From: Argopecten irradians
Lineage: Eukaryota; Mollusca; Bivalvia; Pectinida; Pectinidae
Direction of reading: 5' to 3'
DNA: 64,000 nucleotides
NCBI RefSeq assembly: GCF_041381155.1
Contig: NC_091142.1
Span: 29,215,963-29,279,962, forward strand
Shown: piece after piece, positions 11,601-23,600 of the stretch
Position numbering within the stretch: the first letter of the stretch is position 1
How the letters are laid out: each line of letters begins with the position of its first letter
The notes under the pieces: generated by a model
What the model was told of the DNA's origin: nothing
What the model saw: only the letters and a program-made list of their open reading frames with translations
Databases searched by the model: none
Made by a program: the position numbers and the translations under genes

Positions 11601-14600
11601 AGATACGCAACGTATTTAAAATTAGACTTGTAATTCCGCTCCACTACGATACACCTCAATACAAGATCGAACAACTCCCCGTTAAGGGTCACTTCACCAG
11701 GATCATATGGTGAGTGAATCCGTGTGCCACCTATGAAATCATCAGTGTGAATTTTCACGGAAGTATAAACGACTACTAGCTATTATAAAAGTACGACCCG
11801 AGATGTTCCGAATCTAAGCCAAGGGTCATGCTGTGGTGACTCCGAACGGGCAGGTGTTAGATCCTGTATTGGAGCGTATCGTAGTGGATCGGAATTAATT
11901 ATATTGTAAAGGTAGAAACGTTTAACTTACAGATAAGACAAAATGAGGTCATATATAAATCCATTTACCTCGGGGTCACCCCACACGTCCTGTCGGTGGT
12001 TGATGGAGTTGATGAGGATGTTGACCTCACTGTTGGCGGGGAGAGTGACGTCATCTACCGTATAGTCCTTAGTGAGCAGTCTAGCTATCACACGTGCAGG
12101 AGCATATACCCGTAATGATTCCTTCAAAAACAAGACCAATCTTGACATCTCTTGTGTATCTGACCTGAAACAAATATGTTGAGCATTCAGATTATCTGAA
12201 GCTCAAATATTTAACATATTGTCAGACTGTTCATATTGCATTTGTGATTCCACATTTTGGATATTTCATCGTTTATGGTGCTAAAAAAACAATAAGCAAT
12301 TCAGCTACGCTTTACTTTAATTACACCTTTTATTAGGTCACCTGAGACGAAGTCTCAAGTGACCTATTCTAATCGCCTTTTGGCCGTCGTCGTCCGTCGT
12401 CCATCGTGCGTCGTCCGTCGTATGGCGATAAAACAATTTACTTCTTCTCCAAAAAACTACTAAAACAAATTTGTTGAAATTTTGCAGAGATCTTCCATAG
12501 CCAAAGGTCAACCAAAATTGTGAATTATATGGTCCCAGTCCCCTAGGGGCCTGAGGGATGGGGCCAAAAGGGATCAATTAGGCTAAAACTTCAAAATCTT
12601 CTTCTGAAATTCCAGAAATGGTAAAATCAAATACTCATCATAGATCGAAAGAAGAAAAATTGTGAATAATATGACCCTGAGGTCTCATGTTCTCCCCTAG
12701 GGAGGGGGTCAAAGTTACTCTAGTTTACATATAGAAAACACATTTTTGAGCATAATTTGGTCATTTGTAATAGGAAATCAGTCAAACTTTCTTAGAATTA
12801 TTAGCCTGAGATAGTATTAACATCATATTCATATAGGTCCTGGCCGACCCCCAGGGACCAGAGGGCGGGGTCAAAATGGCTAAAATTTTAAAAGGGTCCT
12901 TCTGAATTCACAGATTTGATGGAACAAAATACTCTTCATAGATTAAAAGGTCTTTTTAAGGCCCTTTACAAAAATTGTGAATTTCATGGCCCTGGTGTCT
13001 CGAACTTTCCCCTGAGTAGAGGGTCAAAACACATTTATGAGCATTATTTGCTTAGTTTTCAGAGGAAAATGAGTCAAACTTGGTTAGAATTATTACCCTG
13101 CGATAGCATTTGAGCATAATATCCATATTGGTCCTGGCCTACCCCAAGGGGTAGATGGGCGGGGCCAAAAGGGGTCAAAAATGACTAAAATTAGAAAAGA
13201 AAACTCTTTGAATTCACAGATTTGATGGAACCAGGTACTCTTCATAGATTGAAAAGTCAGTTATAAAGTCACTCTTTTCCTCTCGTGACCTTCTGTATCT
13301 CCTATGTACACACTTTATACCTTACCATTCTACGTAAGGTTTTCCTCCCGTGACCTCTGTATCTCCTCGTACACACTTTATACCTTACCATTCTACGTAA
13401 GGTTTTCCTCCCGTGACCTTCTGTATCTCCTGTACACACTTTATACCTTACCATTCTACGTAAGGTTTTCCTCCCGATATTTTAATGACCTTCTGTATCT
13501 CCTCGTACACACTTTATACCTTACCATTCTACGTAAGGTTTTCCTCCCGTGACCTTCTGTATCTCCTTGTACACACTTTATACCTTACCATTCTACGTAA
13601 GGTTTTCCTCCCGTGACCTTCTGTATCTCCTCGTACACACTTTATACCTTACCATTCTACGTAAGGTTTTCCTCCCGTGACCTTCTGTATCTCCTCGTAC
13701 ACACTTTATACCTTACCATTCTACGTAAGGTTTTCCTCCCGTGACCTCCTGTATCTCCTCGTACACACTTTATACCTTACCATTCTACGTAAGGTTTTCC
13801 TCCCGTGACCTCCTGTATCTCCTCGTACACACTTTATACCTTACCATTCTACGTAAGGTTTTCCTCCCGTGACCTCCTGTATCTCCTCGTACACACTTTA
13901 TACCTTACCATTCTACGTAAGGTTTTCCTCCCGTGACCTTCTGTATCTCCTCGTACACACTTTATACCTTACCATTCTACGTAAGGTTTTCCTCCCGTGA
14001 CCTTCTGTATCTCCTCGTACACACTTTATACCTTACCATTCTACGTAAGGTTTTCCTCCCGTGACCTTCTGTATCTCCTCGTACACACTTTATACCTTAC
14101 CATTCTACGTAAGGTTTTCCTCCCGTGACCTCCTGTATCTCCTCGTACACACTTTATACCTTACCATTCTACGTAAGGTTTTCCTCCCGTGACCTCTGTA
14201 TCTCCTTGTACACACTTTATACCTTACCATTTCTACGTAAGGTTTTCCTCCCGTGACCTTCTGTATCTCCTTGTACACACTTTATACCTTACCATTCTAC
14301 GTAAGGTTTTCCTCCCGTGACCTTCTGTATCTCCTTGTACACACTTTATACCTTACCATTCTACGTAAGGTTTTCCTCCCGTGACCTTCTGTATCTCCTT
14401 GTACACACTTTATACCTTACCATTCTACGTAAGATTTTTTTTCTCGTGACCTTCTGTATCTCCTCGTACACATTTTATACCTTACCATTCTACGTAAGGT
14501 TTTCCTCCCGTGACCTTCTGTATCTCCTCGTACACATTCTTACCTTACCATTCTACGTAATTTTTACGTAAGTTTTCTCCCGTGACCTTCTGTATCTCCT

Positions 14601-17600
14601 CGTACACACTTTATACCTTACCATTCTACGTAAGGTTTTCCTCCCGTGACCTTCTGTATCTCCTCGTACACACTTTATACCTTACCATTCTACGTAAGGT
14701 TTTCCTCCCGTGACCTCTGTATCTCCTTGTACACACTTTATACCTTACCATTCTACGTAAGGTTTTCCTCCCGTGACCTTCTGTATCTCCTCGTACACAC
14801 TTTATACCTTACCATTCTACGTAAGGTTTTCCTCCCGTGACCTTCTGTATCTCCTTGTACACACTTTATACCTTACCATTCTACGTAAGGTTTTCCTCCC
14901 GTGACCTTCTGTATCTCCTCGTACACACTTTATACCTTACCATTCTACGTAAGGTTTTTCCTCCCGTGACCTCCTGTATCTCCTCGTACACACTTTATAC
15001 CTTACCATTCTACGTAAGGTTTTCCTCCCGTGACCTCCTGTATCTCCTCGTACACACTTTATACCTTACCATTCTACGTAAGGTTTTCCTCCCGTGACCT
15101 TCTGTATCTCCTTGTACACACTTTATACCTTACCATTCTACGTAAGGTTTTCCTCCCGTGACCTTCTGTATCTCCTCGTACACACTTTATACCTTACCAT
15201 TCTACGTAAGGTTTTCCTCCCGTGACCTTCTGTATCTCCTTGTACACACTTTATACCTTACCATTCTACGTAAGGTTTTCCTCCCGTGACCTCCTGTATC
15301 TCCTCGTACACACTTTATACCTTACCATTCTACGTAAGGTTTTCCTCCCGTGACCTTCTGTATCTCCTTGTACACACTTTATACCTTACCATTCTACGTA
15401 AGGTTTTCCTCCCGTGACCTTCTGTATCTCCTCGTACACACTTTATACCTTACCATTCTACGTAAGGTTTTCCTCCCGTGACCTTCTGTATCTCCTTGTA
15501 CACACTTTATACCTTACCATTCTATGTAAGTTTTTCCTCTCGTGACCTTCTGTATCTCCTCGTACACTTTCTGCTGTTCCTCCGGATGTTTCGAGCATAA
15601 GTACATTGTCCAGCTGATAGCGGCTGCTGTTGTGTCGTGACCTTCAATGCAAATCATTACATGAGATATGTTTTTAAACACCAACATATTCAGAAAGTAT
15701 TAATAAAAATATTGATAATTATAACAGATAATAGGAAATATACACAAAGACAATTTAATAAAGCATTGACAAGCGAAGTATAGATTTATACTGTGAGCCC
15801 TAATATATAGGGAGATATGTACCAGACGTTTCATAAGTAAAAGCGTCTTTTGTATTGTTGATTTATTCCGCTAAGCAGAATATGTAAAATCCAAATTCAA
15901 TCAATGATATTTACAAATAACTAAGCGACAACAAAACCACAAAGATTGTGTATCATCTGTGAACATTGATAAAAAGAGGTATATATATCACGAAAGATAT
16001 TTATTTCAAAATATACCATGTGGATTTATACAATTCTAGCGTGACCAATTCGCATGTTCAACAAGAAATATAGTTGAAATAAGATTTGATGATTCGATAT
16101 CAAGAACCAACACATTAGATATTATACATTAAAACATTGTGGGGACTATGTTTTTTTATTGATATGACACTGGCGCATTGTTTGAAATCAGCTGATCGAT
16201 GCACGATAATCGTTGTATTCATAGTTTATTCATAGTGTTTTCATAGGCAAATGTTTGTTTTCGTCAGTTGGCTAATTCATATAGTGATGAAACACTCAAA
16301 ATGTAAATATACAGCCATGTCATAAATATCGTAAGACACATGTGTTAAACACTATTGTGACGTCACAGATAGATTTTACATTATAATGACGTCGCATGTT
16401 TGTCTCAGTACACGGAAACGTCACATTCTTGCCGGATATCTACGGTTTTATATAGAGACGAAATCTAAAGTTTTACTTATATTTCTATTTTTAAAAGTTA
16501 TGTGATAGACAGAATCTTACACTCGTTAAATAAATTAAAAGCTCACGGCTTATCAAATTATTGAACTCGTTTGATAAATTTCATATCACATAGCCACTCA
16601 TCCTATAAGATCCTCTATAACGAAAACATTTATCTGGAAATTATAATATTATTATTGGTTTTTTTTACCTGGATATTATTCACACGCGCGTCATCAATTG
16701 ATCAGAAAGTCATTACTACATTTTGAAAACGAAAAATATATAGATATTTACACTATGTGCCATCAGCGGTCTTGTTGTTTCCAATGCAACTGTACTTTTG
16801 AGGCCAAAATATTTTAAGATAGCTCCGATATATGTAGATATGTTTAGTAAATATCGATCTACCCATAAATGATTAAAAAAAGGCTCCATGAAGGGCATTA
16901 TTATAATTTTATAAAACGGTCAAATCGCTACTTCAACAGTTTTTATTGATGTGTATTTGAATATTTGAATAGCATTTTCCGCCGACAAATATTTGTTGAC
17001 GTCTAGATAAGAAGTGAAGATCAAGATTACCTGAAACATCATCATGAACTTTTTCAAAACATTATGAACTATATGCACAGCAAGTTATTTTAACGTGACG
17101 TTTTCACGTGCATTTCGCACGAATGCCTTTTCAATTGAAATTGACATGAAAAAATATTGCCTGTTTTACATTGTATTGTATGCTTTAAAATAAATGTACG
17201 TATTTATCATGAGAATGTGGATATTTGGTTCGTGTTACATAGTAAATTATCTTTGTTTCTCTGACTGACAATTATGACGACACAAACAATGTGCTGCAAT
17301 TTAAGCTTCCATTTTTGTTTTTATTTAGCACGATCCTATTTATACAGTGGCCCCTAACAAATCATTTTCGAGAAAAAGTTCACAGCCCGCAGATCAGTAA
17401 CTGTCGGCGAGACTAAACTGAGGTTTAAGTATGTAGATAGTAAACCTGTAATAATGTTACTGTTAGAAATATTGCAAATTAAGTTTATGTTTTACTGACC
17501 AGCGAAGAGAAATGTGTCGACTTCATCTCTTATCTCTCTCTGTCGGTCAGTCCTGTTCCTTCCTCATCTTGGGGCGGTCAACAGGATGTCTAGAAAGTCT

Positions 17601-20600
17601 AAACGAGTCTTGGTATTCGTTGACCCATTTGTTGCCTTCAACAGACGATAAATCGTTAAATAAACAATGTATTTTAATGTTTCCGACCATAAAAGAATTC
17701 AATCTAAAGGAGAGAATTCCATGTCCAGCAATGGATGGGAAACTAATAATGAGAACTACGTGTCACTAACTAAGTAACAATGATATATGACTGTTAAGCT
17801 TCAATGTCTACAAAGGCATTATACATTCAGGTCAATATGACCTGAAAAAAATCTTGACCTGAAATTCACCTGAAATTAAGGTCAATTTCATTAATTTCAG
17901 GTCAATTTCAGGTCAATTTCAGATTAATTTTTCAGGTCAATTTCAGGTGAAGTTGATCTTCACCTGAAAATGACCTGAAATTATTCATGTGAAAGTCAAT
18001 TCGTTTTACTTACTATCAGCAATACATTTTGATACTACAAAATAAAAGTAATACCATGCAGGTGTCTCGGAAAGTTTCCGAGTTCCGTTTAAGTAAAACG
18101 GAACTCGGAACCAGTTCCGAGTTCCGTTTAAGGATTTTGTTTTTTTTTAAACAAAATTTTAAAAAAATTCTATTTATGTAATTTGAAAACATATTACAAA
18201 TGTTTTCTGTTGTGTTTTTTCATGGATAAAATTCTATAGAGCTAGTTTAAATACGTTTTCAAATAACTCATCTATTTCCGGTTTAAGTAAAACGGAACTC
18301 GGAATGGTTCCGAGTTCCGTTTAAGGAAATTTTCTATTCTATTTAGATAAAATCATTCTATTACTAAGACATATGAGGAAAATGTTGCCAGTTGTCCATT
18401 TCATGGGTTACTAGTGGCGATCCACTTTAATTTAGTTTTCGATAGACTTCCATTTCCCAGTTCCGTTTAAGTAAAACGGAACTCGGAACCAGTTCCGAGT
18501 TCCGTTTAAGGAAATTTTCTATCTATTTAGATAAAATCATTCTATATGCCTAAGACATATGAGAAATGTTGCCAGTTGTCTTTTTTTCATGGGTTACTAG
18601 TGATGGATCTACTTTTAATTCAGTTTTTGATCAACTCCTATCTCCCAGTTCCGTTTAAGTAAAACGGAACTTGGAACCAGTTCCGAGTTCCGTTTAAGGA
18701 AATTTTCCATCTATTTAGATGTAAATCATTCTATATGCCTAAGACATATGAGAAATGTTGCCTGTTGTCTTTTTTCATGGGTTACTAGTGATGAATCCAC
18801 TTTAATTCAGTTTTCGATCAACTCCCATTTCCGAGTTCCGTTTAAGTAAAACGGAACTCGGAAACCAGTTCCGAGTTCCGTTTTAAGGAAATTTTCTATT
18901 TATTTAGATAAAATCATTCTATATGCCTAAGACATATGAGAAATGTTGCCAGTTGTCTTTTTCATGGGGTTATTAGTGATGAATCTACTTTAATTCAGTT
19001 TTCGATCAACTCCCTATTCTCCCAGTTCCGTTTAAGTAAAACGGAACTCGGAACCAGTTCCGAGTTCCATTTAAGGAAATTTTCTATCATTTTAGATAAA
19101 GTCATTCAATATGCCTAAGACATATGAATAATGTTGCCTGTTGTCATTTTTCATGGGTTACTAGTGGCTAATCTCACTTTAATTTAGTTTTCGATCGACT
19201 CCCATTTCCAGAGTTCCGTTTAAAGTAAAACGGAACTCGGAACCAGTTCCGAGTTTCCGTTTTAGGAAATTTTCTATTTATTTAGATAAAATCATTCTAT
19301 TTGCCTAAGACGTATGAGAAATGTTGCCAGTTGTCTTTTTTCATGGGTTAATAGTGATGAATCCACTTTAATTCAGTTTTCGATCAACTCCCATTTCCGA
19401 GTTCCGTTTAAGTAAAACGGAACTTATCGGAACCAGTTCCGAGTTCCGTTTAAAGGAAAATTTTCCATCCCATTTTAGATAAAGTCATTCAATATGCCTA
19501 AGACATATGAATAATGTTGCCTGTTGTCATTTTTTCATGGGTTACTAGTGGCTAATCTGCTTTAATTTAGTTTTCGATCGACTTCCATTTCCCAGTTCCG
19601 TTTAAGTAAAACGGAACTCGGAACCAGTTCCGAGTTCCGTTTAAGGAAATTTTCTATCTATTTAGATAAAATCATTCTATATTCCTAAGACATATGAGAA
19701 ATGTTGCCAGTTGTCGTTTTTTCATTGGGTTACTTAAGTGATGGATCCACTTTAATTCAGTTTTTGATCCCAACTCCATCACCCCTCCCAGTTCCGTTTA
19801 AGTAAAAACGGAACTTGGAACCAGTTCCGAGTTCCGTTTTAAGGAAATTTTCATCTATTTAGATGAAATCATTCTATATGCCTAAGACATATGAGAAATG
19901 GTTGCCTCAGTTGTCATTTTTTCATGGCGTTACTAGTGATGAATCCACTTTAATTCAGTTTTCGATCCAAACTCCCATTTCCGAGCTCCGTTTCCGTTTA
20001 AGTAAAACGGAACTCGAAACCAGTTCCGAGTTCCGTTTAAGAAAGAAAATTTTCTATTTATTTAGATAAAATCATTCTATATGCCCTAAGACATATGAGA
20101 AATGATTGCCAGTTGTCTTTTTTCATGGGTTATTAGTGATGAATCTACTTTAATTCAAGTTTTCGATCAACTCCAATTCTCCGAGTTCCGTTTAAGTAAA
20201 ACGGAACTCGATAACCAGTTCCGAGTTCCGTTTTTTAAGGAAATTTTCTATCATCTTTAGATAAAGTCATTCAATTATGCCTAAGACATATGAATAATTG
20301 TTGCATGTTGTCATTTTTCATGGGGTTACTAGTGGCTAATCTTACTTTAATTTAGTTTTCGATCGACTCCCATTTCCCGAGTTCCCGTGTTAAGTAAAAC
20401 GGAACTTCGGAACCAGTTCCGAGTTCCGTTTTACTTAAACGGAAATAGATGTTAGTTTTGAAAACGTATTTAAAACTAGCTCTCTATCACCAAAATTATC
20501 CATGAAAAATAAAAACACAACAGAAAACATTTTGTAATATGTTTCAAATTACATAAATTGAACTTTTTTTTTTTAAATTATGTTATAATATTAACACAAA

Positions 20601-23600
20601 TTCCTTAAAAAAAACGGAACTCTAAAACATCGTCTAAACATATAATCTCGTTATGTTTTCTGCATTTCTGCATGAAAAGGATTTTTCCCAAATTTTCGGC
20701 TACTATTGACCTTCTTAGTTATTGTCAAATCTGATGATATTGGCATAACCACTGGTATTTTTGTTTACATACCATAAATTCTCGTCTCTGTTGGATAATT
20801 CTTTCATCAAAGTCATGTACATGTTTAACATGCTGGAAAAACTTCTTCCCGTCAGCAGATAGACGAAAGAACATTTCTGGATAAAGCCACGGTTTTCTAC
20901 ACATAAAAATGTAAGATAATCTCAAAATCTTACATTTTATTAACAAACGTTTTAAAAAAATAATATAAAAGCAATGCTTTTGTATTTCATTTCCTTGTAC
21001 ATCGTACTTGTAAAATATAACGTATTAAGAAGTAGAGATATGTAATTAAAATTGTTCAGTTTGTGGTTTTCATCCTAATTTGTTGATTGTTTAAAAATTT
21101 GTTAATACCACACGTGGTATAAACTCTGTACGCATTCTGATTGGCTGACAAAGTGTAATTTGACCGAACTACTTATTTCTCAGTGTCACGTCATCATTGT
21201 CAACGTCATCAATAATCAAATAACGTCATTCTATGTTGTAATCGCCACTTGACGTCCAAAACTGCTGTTAGAAAGCGTGTGCGTCGTGGTCGTTGTGTCG
21301 AAATTCGTGACGTTTTCATACATGTTAAATTGACCTTAAGTTATAATAATACATCTTGACGGACAGGAATTTTACTGATGAGTTTTGTAGATTTAACGTG
21401 TACTTGATCTTGATGGTAGTAATATGGCTTGATGATTATCTGGCGGGAAATAGACGATGCTGTGTCGTGCGAATGCTTTTACATGTATACATTTAGTCTG
21501 ACATTGAGTTTTATTTTCTAGAAGCAACTATTAAGATTTGAACTCAATAAGACGTTTAATGAGTATCATTTAACCCTAAAGATGTTCCTAATTAGAAGAA
21601 TTTGATATCGATGGATTCTTTGTCAAACGATGACTTTTGAATACTAATTAGTGTCTTTTTCTGATAAAAACATTACTACACCTTATTTGCATATTTCGGT
21701 AAATACACGTTACCGTATCCCTGTCGTATTTCTATCGGCTAAAAACGAGTATGATTGTGGTAGAAAAAGGTCACACCACTCGTACAGGATACAAGTGAAA
21801 TTTACGTGTAAGTGTACTATATGAGTAACTTAATTATGATGAATGGTTACAAGTGAATCAGTCTGTAAATTTGTGCTAAAGCTCGTGTCTTTTGTAACTT
21901 TTAAAAAATAACTCACTCGTGTGAAATAAATTCAATATTCAACAACCACTCATAGTGTAACTATTATTTAAACATTGATAGTTTCATAGTAAAATAACTA
22001 TATATTTTCTCAACTAGCGGCACATTATTGTCTTCCACCACCCTGACATCTTACAGTATGAGAGTGTAATGATAGTTGATGCGTGGCAGCACCTTTGAAA
22101 CATTTGGTGATGTGTATTATTAGAACTTCATTTGAACTGTGTTTATGGTGTTTGTCAACTATCTATATGATGACTATCGAGGATTGAGGGAAGACCTGCT
22201 TCAATAATAAGACTTACAGCATTCTAGCGCTAGCCAGGTAAGTTATAGCCTGAACCGATTCTACATACGGGTGCTTCGACCTGTATAAAAAAAATAGTTA
22301 CTCATATAGTACACTTATACGTAAATCATGTTACATTTTCTAACTTTTATTAAATTCAAACATAAAGACCTATAATTTCGATTGCAAAACCGATTTTGTA
22401 ACATATATATTTTATACTAACACTAAAAACAGCTAAACAACAAAATGTCTAAGTAACCTTGGCAACGATTCTCATACTAGTAATTGATTGTGCAAATTAA
22501 TAAAAGAACAGTTAAACATATTTAAAATATATCAAATATTACGTGTATGATATCACCTTAATTTTGTGTACCATGTTATCACGAGTCTAAACTGCCATGT
22601 CAACAAAATACAACTAAACGTAAATTATTCACGATAAACATATTTACATTATTATTATATTTGAGCGCTTTCTTCATTTGGTTCTTTAAATAAACTTACC
22701 CTTGTATATCTTCATCGAATGAAAACGCACACCTTAGCACTGTATCTAGTGTAGCCATACGAGCAGGCTCACTAACTTCCACACCTTGACCCTCGCTAGA
22801 TAGCTTTTCCATTTTACTCTAAAATGACAACAAAAGTGATTACAAATATAAAAAAATTGATCATATGGAAATGTGAGGTCACATAGTGAACGTTGATAAA
22901 CAAAATGTTGTCTTATTTTACTAAAACGTGTAGAAGTATCGCATGCTTCTGTCGCCACTGGAATGCTTATAAACGCCACTGGAATGCTTATAAACGCCAT
23001 CAACAATATGAGCTGCTGAATGTATGCTATGAATGTATTGGTGTACGAATACGATATCGATTTGATGAATCTGTAATCGTACGGATGTAAACTATATAAT
23101 TCCCCCAACATTAAATGTGCTAGGGAAGGCCCTAGGTTGTAGTCCCGACCAGCGATTCTTTTTTTTTTATTACGGCAACAATGCTTGAACAAATATTCTG
23201 TTTGGATGTTAAATACACAATTATGTTGGATATTTGAAATCCGTCAACCTATGACGAGGAAACATTTCATTCTAAAATGTCATGTTCATTTCTGTTTATA
23301 CTGAAGATAATACTGTTAACTGTGCCGCCTAAGAATCAGTCTTGAGACCTTTGTAAGACCGGAAATCAGAGCAAAACTGACATACATATGTATGGACTTT
23401 TGGTCCAAGCCTGCCAGTGACTATGTATGTATATATATTTAGGTACTATTAAAATCTAACTTTTGTTGTACATGTAGGTGTGAATGTAGTTTGTATCAGG
23501 TGTGTGAGGTATTCCAATATGAGTTATGTCCCCTCACCCGTGTTATGATTTTTCATTTCATATTTATGTCTAATTTGTTTCATTGTTTTTCTTCTCACTT

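Noticed and set aside
13304..15097. Long plus-strand open frames with repeated LYTLPFYVRFSSRD-like text
   Set aside because: They are translations of the 64-bp minisatellite on the wrong strand. Since 64 is not a multiple of three the frame cycles, and the minus strand explains the unit as exon plus donor.
13270..15575. CRISPR-like array
   Set aside because: Head-to-tail identical units with no unique spacers, in eukaryotic intron sequence. It is a minisatellite.
18936..20069. Open frames in intron 6 (FHGVTSDESTLIQFS-type)
   Set aside because: Translations of the 188-bp tandem unit. They recur with different frame breaks in each unit.
22746..23192. 148-codon minus-strand open frame
   Set aside because: It overlaps the P450 exon 22700-22818 in a different frame and has no domain; a shadow plus intron sequence.
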